A stretch of 26,948 nt of DNA, from positions 1-26,948 of IMG/VR virus record IMGVR_UViG_3300008111_001437. The stretch is one strand, 5' to 3'. Origin of the DNA: a virus. The translations under genes were made by a program, and so were the position numbers. Positions 15,137-22,876 of the stretch are shown here, piece by piece (the stretch's first letter is position 1; each line of letters opens with the position of its first letter). The notes below the pieces were generated by a model. That model was not told the origin of the DNA. It worked only from the letters and a program-made list of their open reading frames with translations, and ran no database searches.

Positions 15137-15627
15137 GTTTCTTCATCAGGCTCATCAAAGCAAAGACTTTCCATAGTCTTGTAATGTTCATAGGCCTTTT
15201 TTAGTGCTTCGAACTTTTCTAATTTATCTGGATCAGGAACAAGTATAGCCAATCGCTGTTCCATCTTAGTCATAAACTCACTAAGACTTCGACCTTTGAC
15301 CTTAATGTCCCCATCTCCCTTTATATTGATGCCGTCTGTGTCTATCACAACATTTGCTTGATTACTTAATCCAGAATTTATAGTGTAATTGGAACTAGGC
15401 CAACCATAACTATTATTCGTATTAATACCTGATATAACAGTGTGCCCATAACAGGTACTACCCGAGGAGTAGGTCATAGATGGACCTAACGTGATAATAT
15501 CTGGAGATGTAAGACTATCTATAGAAATAGTTTCACAGGCAGCGCCATAGTTGCCGAGATCTATGGTCGTGTCGTTTGAAACTGCCTGTGCTTCTTCTAA
15601 GGATCCTTGCTGTTCCTTAGTTTGCAT
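15133..15627 (-). CDS. Phage protein, possibly virion structural (164 aa)
   Basis: The N-terminal half is Ser/Thr/Asn/Gly rich and beta-like (SMTYSSGSTCYGHTV). The C-terminal half reads VVIDTDGINIKGDGDIKV and then LSEFMTKMEQRLAILVPDP, a beta-turn-helix combination I know from conserved T4-like phage proteins near structural genes. Function not established. The stop overlaps the oxygenase start as ATGA. Confidence 0.65.
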   Translation of the reverse strand: MQTKEQQGSLEEAQAVSNDTTIDLGNYGAACETISIDSLTSPDIITLGPSMTYSSGSTCYGHTVISGINTNNSYGWPSSNYTINSGLSNQANVVIDTDGINIKGDGDIKVKGRSLSEFMTKMEQRLAILVPDPDKLEKFEALKKAYEHYKTMESLCFDEPDEET

Positions 15628-15628
15628 T

Positions 15629-15823
15629 TTACTTTGCCTTGGCTTCTTTGCGGGCGTTCTTCTCTGCAGTGATTTCGTTACGGCGAGCCTTTACACTCTT
15701 TGCTACTTCTTGTAGGGCCTTACGAGCACGAGTACCGGCTGCTGAATTGCCCGCTTGAAATTTTGCATCTTCTGCTAAGAATGTTTCGAAATCTGCTTTG
15801 AGTTGTTCTACTGTGTTTGACAT
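15629..15823 (-). CDS. Histone H1-like (Hc1-type) DNA-binding protein
   Basis: The 64 residues include GNSAAGTRARKALQEV (25-40), almost the same as the conserved core of chlamydial-type Hc1 proteins, followed by a Lys/Arg-rich tail (KSVKARRNEITAEKN). Hc1 proteins bind and compact DNA; a phage copy could act on host or phage nucleoid structure. AAAAGGAAAA lies before the ATG. It is the first protein gene after the tRNA-like gene, 44 nt downstream of its CCA end, and could share its promoter. Confidence 0.7.
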   Translation of the reverse strand: MSNTVEQLKADFETFLAEDAKFQAGNSAAGTRARKALQEVAKSVKARRNEITAEKNARKEAKAK

Positions 15824-15847
15824 AATTTTTTCCTTTTAGTTATGCGT

Positions 15848-15869
15848 CATTTACTTATAAATGTAAATG
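15848..15869. repeat. Inverted repeat CATTTAC/GTAAATG at the 3' end of the tRNA-like gene
   Basis: Seven-base arms separated by 8 nt, beginning at the encoded CCA end of the tRNA-like gene. The arms are AT-rich with no T run after them, so this is a weak hairpin or a protein site rather than a standard terminator. Confidence 0.4.
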
Positions 15870-15978
15870 GTGTGGTCGGTAGGATTCGAACCTACAAAGG
15901 CTGTGACTAAGTCGGCGCCCCATTCCCAAGTGCGTTTCGCAACGGACCGGAGGTCTGCCATATTCCACTCACGACCAC
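15868..15978 (-). tRNA. tRNA-like RNA gene, 111 nt, anticodon not resolvable
   Basis: The minus strand starts with GTGGTCG, which pairs perfectly with CGACCAC near the 3' end, followed by discriminator A and an encoded CCA. A perfect T arm is present (GTAGG, loop TTCGAAT, CCTAC). At 111 nt it is longer than normal type II tRNAs. I could not find a normal D stem or a 5-bp/7-nt anticodon arm: the centre folds as an irregular long hairpin with a TGCG-AAA-CGCA tip, and a second small hairpin (GAC-TTA-GTC) lies before the T arm. A promoter places the start of transcription at or next to the first acceptor base. It may be an unusual tRNA, a tRNA with an insertion, or a tRNA mimic. Confidence 0.65.
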
Positions 15979-15984
15979 AAGTAT

Positions 15985-16013
15985 ATTATATAACCTTAAA
16001 GAATTAAGGTCAA
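15985..16013 (-). promoter_or_regulatory. Sigma-70 promoter TTGACC-17-TATAAT for the tRNA-like gene
   Basis: TTGACC (16013-16008) and TATAAT (15990-15985) on the minus strand are 17 nt apart. Six bases separate the -10 box from the first base (G, 15978) of the RNA, so transcription would begin at its mature 5' end. Confidence 0.8.
15993..16010. promoter_or_regulatory. Palindrome in the spacer of the tRNA-like promoter (possible operator)
   Basis: ACCTTAA and TTAAGGT form 7-bp arms around a 4-nt centre, filling the -35/-10 spacer and touching the -35 box. The position fits a repressor or activator site; it is too AT-rich to be a good terminator. Confidence 0.45.
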
Positions 16014-16025
16014 CTATTTCTAGAT

Positions 16026-16031
16026 TAAATA
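16026..16031 (+). promoter_or_regulatory. T4-late-type promoter box for the first rightward radical SAM operon
   Basis: GATTAAATATTAAC; TAAATA ends 10 nt before the ATG at 16042. No Shine-Dalgarno sequence is visible. Confidence 0.45.
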
Positions 16032-16041
16032 TTAACAGTTT

Positions 16042-17025
16042 ATGACACACGAATTTCAAAATATACCATTTCAAAATATAATCAAGTTTGGACAGCGGAC
16101 AATGTTAGATCGTCCTTTGTTTTCTGTCAGTTGGATTTTGGGCAGATTCTGCAATTATAATTGCTCATATTGTTGGCCGTATGCCCGTAGCGATCGAGTT
16201 GATCATCAAGAGCATGAAGTGTATATAAAGACCATAGACGAAATCAAACGCCAGGCAAGACAAAATGGATTCTCTGAATTCCATTGGAGTTTTAGTGGCG
16301 GGGAACCAACTGCTTATAAACGGTTACCAGAATTGATTAAACATTTAGACGATGGACCATTAACTCCGTATCAAAGCATACACATGACTACCAATCTTTC
16401 TCCAGGATCAAAATGGTGGAAGAATTGGTGCGACATAACAGCAGATCTTCAACGTAGAAGTATTACGGCTAGTTATCATTCAGAGTTTGCCAAGGAACAG
16501 GAATTCGGAGATAAGTGTCTACAGTTAATGAATGACAATGTTTTTGTTACTGTTAATCAAGTAATGGTGCCTGATCAGTTTTATGAACTCTATGATAGAT
16601 GCAGTAGGCTTCACAGTCGCGGTATCAACGTAACACTTAAACCGCAAAGCGATCCTACTGCTAGTTCTGTTGTTAGCGGATATACAGATGATATGATGAC
16701 TCTAATGCAAGTTGGCTTTCCGCAGAGATCCGACGGAGAAGATATCTATCAAATTGCACTGTACGATTCAGACAACACTGAATATCTATTCGATCAAGCA
16801 GAGCGATTTAATGCCTACGGTTTTAATAAATTTCAAGATTGGCGTTGCAATTCTGGATATCAAAGTGTTATAATAAGAAGCGAAGAAGTTAAAAGATCTT
16901 ATAGTTGTCATGACCAACTATTAGGTACACTAACAGCAGGGTTCAACTTATTCAAAGAACCTAAAATCTGTATTACACCGTCATGCGTTAGTTCGGCGGA
17001 TTCAAAAATACCAAAATGCAAATAG
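16042..17025 (+). CDS. Radical SAM protein with C-terminal auxiliary-cluster cysteines
   Basis: Cys37, Cys41 and Cys44 (CNYNCSYC) are the [4Fe-4S]/SAM ligands and GGEP at 86-89 is the SAM-binding motif. The C-terminal part has Cys269, Cys289, Cys310, Cys315 and Cys326, which fits an auxiliary Fe-S cluster of SPASM/twitch type. Such enzymes start radical chemistry on peptides or small molecules; I cannot name the substrate. The 327-residue gene is first of a three-gene unit and overlaps the methyltransferase gene by 10 nt. Confidence 0.88.
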   Translation: MTHEFQNIPFQNIIKFGQRTMLDRPLFSVSWILGRFCNYNCSYCWPYARSDRVDHQEHEVYIKTIDEIKRQARQNGFSEFHWSFSGGEPTAYKRLPELIKHLDDGPLTPYQSIHMTTNLSPGSKWWKNWCDITADLQRRSITASYHSEFAKEQEFGDKCLQLMNDNVFVTVNQVMVPDQFYELYDRCSRLHSRGINVTLKPQSDPTASSVVSGYTDDMMTLMQVGFPQRSDGEDIYQIALYDSDNTEYLFDQAERFNAYGFNKFQDWRCNSGYQSVIIRSEEVKRSYSCHDQLLGTLTAGFNLFKEPKICITPSCVSSADSKIPKCK

Positions 17026-17624
17026 ACACAGAACACTTACATCATTGGATGCGAGCAATACGCAACAGCAAAAATCCTATGCGCACCATGGATGCATTTT
17101 GGCGTGGCCAGATTCTTAGCAAAGAGTGGCTTATAAAAGAATTAAAAAATCAAAGACATCATGTAAAAGATTGTCCGTCTGTTGACATACATGGAGGTTG
17201 GGTGGGAACCTTAGCCAGTTTGTTGTTCCAAAGCGATTTACACATTTCTCATATTAATAGCATAGATATAGATCCAGATTGCAAAGACATAGCACTGGAT
17301 ATGAATCAAATAGAAATGGAGTCTGGAAAGTTTAATGCTATCACCGCAGACATGTGTTCCTTTTCTAGTACCGCAGATATAATTATTAATACTAGTTTCG
17401 AACATATCACCCAGGAACAGTATCTTATATGGCTTGAAAATATTCCTAAAAATAGTTTAATCGTATTACAAAGTAACAATTATAAAATACCGGAGCATAT
17501 AAGAATAGCAGAAAATCTAGATCAGTTTAAGAGCCAGAGTCAATTAGCACCAATTTTATATGCCGGTGAATTAGATCTTCCTTTGTATACTAGATACATG
17601 ATAATAGGTAAGAAATATGTTTAA
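17016..17624 (+). CDS. Class I SAM-dependent methyltransferase-like protein
   Basis: The 202 residues show the Rossmann methyltransferase order: motif I VDIHGGWVGTLASLL (56-70), the acidic end of strand 2 in SIDIDPDC (82-89), AD at 111-112, and strand 4 DIIINTSFEHI (121-131). It lies between two radical SAM genes, overlapping both (10 nt and 8 nt), so it probably acts in the same pathway. Motif I has GGWVG instead of the common GxGxG, still compatible with SAM binding. The acceptor is unknown. Confidence 0.7.
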   Translation: MQIDTEHLHHWMRAIRNSKNPMRTMDAFWRGQILSKEWLIKELKNQRHHVKDCPSVDIHGGWVGTLASLLFQSDLHISHINSIDIDPDCKDIALDMNQIEMESGKFNAITADMCSFSSTADIIINTSFEHITQEQYLIWLENIPKNSLIVLQSNNYKIPEHIRIAENLDQFKSQSQLAPILYAGELDLPLYTRYMIIGKKYV

Positions 17625-18702
17625 TTTTTCAGAATTAGATTCTGTGCATCTAGAGATTACCAACAACTGTCAGGCATCTTGTCCTATGTGTTCTAGAAAC
17701 TTCAGAGGTGGACTAGATAATCCTTATATAAAAATCAACGAATGGTCGTTAGATGACTTTCAAAATATATTCACCGAGGAAGTTCTAGGTCAAATTAAAA
17801 ATATCTACTTTTGTGGAAACTTCGGTGACCCTATAATCAATAATGATCTAGATCTAATGTGTGAATATGTCACAGCAATCAATCCTAATTTACAAATTAG
17901 AATTCATACTAATGGTGGTGCTAGATCTCAATCGTGGTGGAAATCGTTGGTAAAAAAATTACCTAAAAATCATTTTGTGATATTTGGTATAGATGGTTTA
18001 GAAGATACTCATCATCTATACAGGATAGGAACCACATATGAAAATGTCACACGTAATGCCAAAGCATTTATTGATGCTGGCGGCACAGCCGAATGGGTCT
18101 TTATAAAGTTTAAACACAATGAACATCAAGTCGACGAAGCAAGACAGAGAGCCAAAGATCTAGGATTTAGATTATTCACTGTGAAAAATAGCACTAGATT
18201 TTTAGAAGAAAAATCCAAAGTCTTAGATAAATCCGGAAATACAATCTATTACTTAGAACCGCCTAGCAATAATCAAGTGACATTGATAAGTCCAGATATG
18301 ATCAAGAATTATAAAACTTGGGTGAGCGAATCCAAAATAGATTGTTATGTATTAAACAGTAAAGAAATATATATAGACGCTTATAAAAAAATATTTCCTT
18401 GTTGCTTTTTAGCATCAACTCCATACAACTATACAGAAACTTCTGATTTAACTTTCCCTGTTAGACAAGAAATTAAAAAACAATATTCCTTGCTGGTTGA
18501 TTCTTTAGGCGGAATTGATCAATTAGATGCAGTAAATGTTGGTATTAAAAATGTTCTCAGTTCAACTACCTGGCAAACTGTTTGGGATTATTATTGGAAT
18601 GATTACAAACTTATTGTATGTGCCAGAACCTGCGGGGTTAATGAAAAACAAACTATTTCAAAACCCAAAGATCAGTTTGTAGAAAGATCTGGATTGAATT
18701 AA
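17617..18702 (+). CDS. Radical SAM/SPASM-like enzyme, full length
   Basis: The core cysteines are Cys18, Cys22 and Cys25 (CQASCPMC), followed by YFCGNFGD (64-71) in the position usual for the GGEP motif, and IHTNGG (96-101). The C-terminal part holds Cys243, Cys262-263 (FPCCFLA) and Cys335/Cys339 (CARTC), a likely auxiliary cluster. At 361 residues it is the complete version of the split enzyme at 12610-13531. It ends the three-gene unit and overlaps the stop of the opposite amidinotransferase gene by 4 nt. The substrate is unknown. Confidence 0.87.
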   Translation: MFNFSELDSVHLEITNNCQASCPMCSRNFRGGLDNPYIKINEWSLDDFQNIFTEEVLGQIKNIYFCGNFGDPIINNDLDLMCEYVTAINPNLQIRIHTNGGARSQSWWKSLVKKLPKNHFVIFGIDGLEDTHHLYRIGTTYENVTRNAKAFIDAGGTAEWVFIKFKHNEHQVDEARQRAKDLGFRLFTVKNSTRFLEEKSKVLDKSGNTIYYLEPPSNNQVTLISPDMIKNYKTWVSESKIDCYVLNSKEIYIDAYKKIFPCCFLASTPYNYTETSDLTFPVRQEIKKQYSLLVDSLGGIDQLDAVNVGIKNVLSSTTWQTVWDYYWNDYKLIVCARTCGVNEKQTISKPKDQFVERSGLN

Positions 18703-19679
18703 TTTCTAATTAAATCTAAAGTTACACAATGGAATCCGCCACCTAGCGTTCTTTCATGACGCATGGGTAACATGACACAGTCTATATTGTAGTCTTCTAA
18801 TAACTTTCTTAATGGTTCTTGATGTTCTTCAACAACAATAAGATTTGGATTAATAGAAAACACATTCATATTCATCCATATACTAGCATTACAGTATCCG
18901 GGATAATGACCTATGTCTATAGGTTCAGGTGCCCATACAATGTCCCAACTTTGTAAAGGTTTAGGTAGTTGGCTTTTGTCTTTGATCCTGCTAGGATTCA
19001 ACAACATCAAACCTTCTCGAAGAAAAGCAATAGTGCTGTCCAGATGCATATAACTGTAGATATTTTCTAAAGTATGCACCTTTGCTGAGTTACCTACTAG
19101 CGATTGTAGATACTCTGCACCTTTCTTATTGCCGCTGTTACTGACTAGATAATATAAATCGTCATTGCATCTTAAAACATTGGCTGCATCAAAACTAGGT
19201 TCAGTTTCATTTAGTGCAAGAACATCTTTGTTTTTTATACATGACGTGTTATATAATTCGTCTGTAAATTCTGGCCTTTGTATAATATAGTTTGCTTGGC
19301 TGCTATGATTTTTTAGATGTGTGTCTAAGGCTAGATATTCTAACCGACGAGACTTCAAAGGTTGAGGAGTGGCTAATATTAGATCTTTGTAAACTAATAC
19401 ACCATCTCTAGGACAATAATTGTAGTATTCCGGATCGATATTTTCTGGACGTAGTACAGTTACATTTTCTTCTTTAAGAAAGTTACAAAAAATTTCTAGA
19501 TCTTCATTGGCTTCGTCAATAACCTGTTGCGGATAAGGACCTACAGGTATTTCACTGTCGTCTACTATATCAGCATAATTTACAGTGCGCAGACTGATAT
19601 CCACATCCGGCACTTTAGCACCAGTAGCATCACCGACAATTACTGTTTTGAGTGTATCCCATTCATTCGAACTTAACAT
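18699..19679 (-). CDS. Glycine/inosamine-phosphate amidinotransferase family enzyme, copy 1
   Basis: The enzymes of this family move an amidino group from arginine to an amine (glycine, inosamine phosphate and others). The catalytic triad is visible: Asp164 (FDAANV), His212 (YMHLD) and nucleophile Cys318 (GFHCVTLD), counted from the ATG at 19679, which gives 326 residues. A TTG at 19697 would add six residues, but the copy at 24254 aligns best with the ATG start. CPRDG and RTLGGG motifs are also typical. It runs against its neighbours from a 30-nt divergent spacer shared with the oxygenase at 19710. Acceptor substrate unknown. Confidence 0.87.
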   Translation of the reverse strand: MLSSNEWDTLKTVIVGDATGAKVPDVDISLRTVNYADIVDDSEIPVGPYPQQVIDEANEDLEIFCNFLKEENVTVLRPENIDPEYYNYCPRDGVLVYKDLILATPQPLKSRRLEYLALDTHLKNHSSQANYIIQRPEFTDELYNTSCIKNKDVLALNETEPSFDAANVLRCNDDLYYLVSNSGNKKGAEYLQSLVGNSAKVHTLENIYSYMHLDSTIAFLREGLMLLNPSRIKDKSQLPKPLQSWDIVWAPEPIDIGHYPGYCNASIWMNMNVFSINPNLIVVEEHQEPLRKLLEDYNIDCVMLPMRHERTLGGGFHCVTLDLIRN

Positions 19680-19698
19680 TTTGTAATTTGTATCCAAT

Positions 19699-19704
19699 TA
19701 AATA
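19699..19704 (+). promoter_or_regulatory. T4-late-type promoter box for the 19710 operon
   Basis: AATTAAATATACTT and then ATG; TAAATA ends 5 nt before the start at 19710, leaving no room for a ribosome binding site. Confidence 0.45.
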
Positions 19705-19709
19705 TACTT

Positions 19710-20201
19710 ATGAGAAATTTTGGACACATCGAACCAACTTGGAATATTCAGCAATTTAAAGATCTAACATATAGATTTGATCCCGATCCTATTCTCTGTG
19801 ACGAGTATTCTAAATATGGACACAGTTTAGATTCGATGAAATTTTATAACTGCTTTGAAACCGATATAGATTTTTCGTTATCTCAGATATTAGATAAGTT
19901 TGATCTAAAAGGCATGACAGCCGCAGTTAACTTTTTTACACCCGGTCAATATATTCCGTTGCATTCCGACAGATATGAAAAATATACAAAGATACATAAC
20001 TTAAAAAATGCAGATTCAGTTGTTAGAATAGTTTTAATGTTAGAGGATAGTTCTCCGGGACAAGTATTACAGGTTAAAAATAAAGTTTACTGCGAATGGT
20101 CAGCGGGAGATTGGTTTTCGTGGAACGGTTATGACCCGCATGCTTTTTATAATCTCAGTAAAGAGAACAGATATGCATTACAGATAACTGGTTACAAATA
20201 A
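19710..20201 (+). CDS. Fe(II)/2OG oxygenase-like protein (Asp/Asn beta-hydroxylase type)
   Basis: The 163 residues carry His85-x-Asp87 (LHSDRY) and His144 (DPHAFYN) as a likely iron triad, with Arg154 (ENRYALQITG) as 2-oxoglutarate anchor. GQVLQV and GDWFSWNG strands between them fit a double-stranded beta-helix. The layout recalls aspartyl/asparaginyl beta-hydroxylases and related small cupins. The stop overlaps the ATG of the next gene (TAATG). Substrate unknown. Confidence 0.75.
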   Translation: MRNFGHIEPTWNIQQFKDLTYRFDPDPILCDEYSKYGHSLDSMKFYNCFETDIDFSLSQILDKFDLKGMTAAVNFFTPGQYIPLHSDRYEKYTKIHNLKNADSVVRIVLMLEDSSPGQVLQVKNKVYCEWSAGDWFSWNGYDPHAFYNLSKENRYALQITGYK

Positions 20202-21007
20202 TGATTCAAATATTCAATAATCAATTATCTTCTAACAATGTTAGATCTCTTTTAGACTATTTTCATGTAGATGATGAAACAGTCGACGCGAGACCGGATG
20301 TTAGAAGCAAACATCCTCAATGGGATAGTCAGTGGCCTAAACATATTATTAAAAATGTACTAGATAATATTTTAGATTACGATTATCGTGTAGAAGAAGT
20401 TGTGTTTTTTGATACCAAGATAAGTTATAGTTTACACGTTGACAGCGGCAAAATTGAAAGTTCGAGAAAAGGACATGTGATTATTTTTCCATTGTTTGTA
20501 GACGGAACAGGATCAACAGCACTATTTGATAATCATTGGCATTTAGATAGTACAAGATTCAGCAAAGTAAAAATAGAACCTTTTGAATATAATTTACCTA
20601 ATCGTTTTGAAAGTTGGACCTATATTAAAGATCTTAGAATACTGCTGGATCAATGTTTAAATTCGCCTAAAACTATAAATGATTTTGTAGTAGATGAAGA
20701 ATTTATATCTACTCTCCGATACCTAATAGATGCAAGACAGGATTTAAAAACAAGTAAAGTTGATGGACGATGTTATGATTACACGGATGTAGTAGGTTAT
20801 GATTCACAATTAAAATTTAATGAACATATACATGATCAAAACTTCACGCATATTCCTATAGAAACTTTACACGGGCTGACATTGAATTCTATAATACATT
20901 GGAATGTTGGTAGTTGTTTTGCTTTTGAAAGAACCAGACTGCACAGCGCCTGCTCAGGGCATAATAAAAAAATAGGTTTAACTATTTTTACTCAACGATT
21001 TGATTGA
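20201..21007 (+). CDS. 2OG-Fe(II) oxygenase-like protein with a large insertion
   Basis: A first half with His79-x-Asp81 (SLHVDSG) and strands such as HVIIFPLFV is followed by about 130 residues without clear motif. The end reads IIHWNVGSCFAFERTRLHSACSGHNKKIGLTIF, split here as a strand (SCFAFERTR), His248 and Lys257. His248 is the likely third iron ligand; the usual Arg may be replaced by Lys. At 268 residues it is larger than its neighbours. Its last 30 nt overlap the B12-type radical SAM gene on the other strand. Assignment as an oxygenase is by motif order only. Confidence 0.6.
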   Translation: MIQIFNNQLSSNNVRSLLDYFHVDDETVDARPDVRSKHPQWDSQWPKHIIKNVLDNILDYDYRVEEVVFFDTKISYSLHVDSGKIESSRKGHVIIFPLFVDGTGSTALFDNHWHLDSTRFSKVKIEPFEYNLPNRFESWTYIKDLRILLDQCLNSPKTINDFVVDEEFISTLRYLIDARQDLKTSKVDGRCYDYTDVVGYDSQLKFNEHIHDQNFTHIPIETLHGLTLNSIIHWNVGSCFAFERTRLHSACSGHNKKIGLTIFTQRFD

Positions 21008-22876
21008 GCATTTCCAATATTGATTTTTTCTTTGGTAGTGATAGGCTTTTCTAAAAAATTCTTCTTCAGTATGCTCTGATAAATCCTCATGCGATATTTC
21101 TACACACTCGGTATGTAGATCAAACAGATCTTTTATCACAGAATTATTTTTAGTTTGATAAACCAATGGATATGTTTTATTGTAGTCTATACACATTAGG
21201 TCATTGATCTCTATCAATTGTTTGTTGTTTATGTTATAGGCTTTATTGAGAAATTCAGACAATTCTTCAATAACCTGTTGTCTGTTTTTTTGGAAAAATA
21301 TACAAGTTGCAGACTTATATTCCCAATAAGTCCTATCTATTCTTCTACCCCAGAATGTGCCATTGTTAATTACATCCTCTATATTAGATCTTGTAATAGC
21401 ATGTTCATTATAAAACAAACCTTGTTTTCTTGTTTCAATATAATCTACAAGATCTAATATAAATTTTGTTTCCTTGATGCCCTGTTTCTTTAGATATTTC
21501 ATTATATAATGTCCCCAACCATAGTAGTACATCACTATGGTCCAATGGGCGATCATATATCCGTCTAATACTTCTTGCGTGTTTAATACTCTAGTTGAAT
21601 CTACAGTTCCCATAGTTTCTACAATATACGAACTCTCGTCGTCAACTGTTAACCAGAATGTGTCTAAAGGAACTTTCTTCTGTGAAAGTTTATGTTTTTC
21701 TAAATAATCGGAATTGCTCATTGGAGCATTAGGAGTAAGAGACAACGGATGAACCATTAGAAAGTGTTCTTGTCCCATGTCTATCAATTTTTGTAATCCA
21801 TCTGTAAAACTTGTAATAGTTTCTTCTGGAAGAGGCCATATCAATTCTGAATAAGTCTTAATATCGTTCTTTTTATAAAAATCCATAGCATCTCTGATAG
21901 TATTCTCTGAGAGATTAAATCTATCTATAGCCGCTAGAGTATTGTCATTTAAACTTTGTAAAGCAAAAGTAATTCCTTTAAAAAGATTCGTGCCTGCATT
22001 CTTATCTAATAAGGCCATGCTTTTAATACGTTCGGAATTATTTTTCGCCCAGTCTATATCCCAGACCTTTGGGTATCCTGTTTTTAATTTTTTTTCAATG
22101 ACATATTTCGTGATGTCTAGGTCTCTGTCAAACATACCCCAATTACTATCGCACACAGACACGTACTCAATTTGTCTTTCAGATATCCAATCAATTTCTT
22201 TATAAATTCTTTCTAAATCAAACATCTGTACTTTGTTCCAATAAGAATCGCCTATGTCACAGAATGTACAATGGTAAGGACATCCTCTCATAGTTTCTAT
22301 AGTAACCTGCCATAAGAATTTTTGTTGGTTGCGTGTTTCGTATTGATCAATTATTTGATCATAGAATCCGGATAAAATAGGACTGGGTAAACTGTCTAAA
22401 TCTTTTGTTCTTGTTACGCCTGAAATGATTTTTCCTGGTAAACTGATTCCTGAAAGTTCTTTAAAATTTCTAGTTTCTAAATTTTTTAGAATTACAGTTA
22501 ATGCTCCTTCATTCTCGCCCAACACACCTATATCGAAATAAGGATGTTTTTTCAACAAGAAAGGATCTGTAGTACTGATCTGAGGTCCACCGACAACTAT
22601 GAAACAATTGGGCCACAGTTCTTTGACTCGCTTAGCCAATGCACAGTTGTAGTTCCAATTCCATATATAACAACTCATTACCAATACATCTGGTTTTTCA
22701 ATTCGACTGACAAATGAATCTATGTTTTCTTTTTCTATTAATACTTCTTTCAAAGAGTATGTTTGTGCTACATATTCGTCAGAGATAGCGTCAAGCCAAT
22801 GATAAGAAATTGCTAACGGTAAAAACTTATTAGGTCCGTAGTTGTCTACTACCTGTATAAGATATACATTTTTCAT
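20978..22876 (-). CDS. B12-binding-domain radical SAM enzyme
   Basis: Residues 1-140 form a B12-binding-like Rossmann domain (DVLVMSCYIWNWN at 63-75, VVGGPQ at 94-99, GENEGA at 120-125). The radical SAM ligands are Cys199, Cys203 and Cys206 (CPYHCTFC). The DxHxxG motif of base-off B12 binders is absent, as in most of this class. The C-terminal 300 residues are helical and unrecognised. Members methylate unreactive carbon or phosphorus centres or rearrange carbon skeletons. The ATG directly follows the stop of the DegT-like gene. Substrate unknown. Confidence 0.88.
   Translation of the reverse strand: MKNVYLIQVVDNYGPNKFLPLAISYHWLDAISDEYVAQTYSLKEVLIEKENIDSFVSRIEKPDVLVMSCYIWNWNYNCALAKRVKELWPNCFIVVGGPQISTTDPFLLKKHPYFDIGVLGENEGALTVILKNLETRNFKELSGISLPGKIISGVTRTKDLDSLPSPILSGFYDQIIDQYETRNQQKFLWQVTIETMRGCPYHCTFCDIGDSYWNKVQMFDLERIYKEIDWISERQIEYVSVCDSNWGMFDRDLDITKYVIEKKLKTGYPKVWDIDWAKNNSERIKSMALLDKNAGTNLFKGITFALQSLNDNTLAAIDRFNLSENTIRDAMDFYKKNDIKTYSELIWPLPEETITSFTDGLQKLIDMGQEHFLMVHPLSLTPNAPMSNSDYLEKHKLSQKKVPLDTFWLTVDDESSYIVETMGTVDSTRVLNTQEVLDGYMIAHWTIVMYYYGWGHYIMKYLKKQGIKETKFILDLVDYIETRKQGLFYNEHAITRSNIEDVINNGTFWGRRIDRTYWEYKSATCIFFQKNRQQVIEELSEFLNKAYNINNKQLIEINDLMCIDYNKTYPLVYQTKNNSVIKDLFDLHTECVEISHEDLSEHTEEEFFRKAYHYQRKNQYWKCSIKSLSKNS

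Noticed and set aside
15848-15869. Rho-independent terminator after the tRNA-like gene
   Set aside because: The arms are AT-rich with an 8-nt loop and no following T run.
15868-15978. Arg (CCG), Gly (TCC), Pro (TGG), Leu (TAG) or Arg (GCG) anticodon readings of the tRNA-like gene
   Set aside because: Each candidate loop lacks a matching 5-bp stem (several mismatches) or has C at position 33, so I do not assign an amino acid.
15868-15978. tmRNA fragment
   Set aside because: The length is far too short and there is no tag reading frame or pseudoknot region; the acceptor does not match the usual tmRNA ends.
21218-22205. Plus-strand hydrophobic open frames opposite the B12 radical SAM gene
   Set aside because: Their hydrophobicity comes from the complement of an AT-rich coding frame; no promoter or ribosome binding site.
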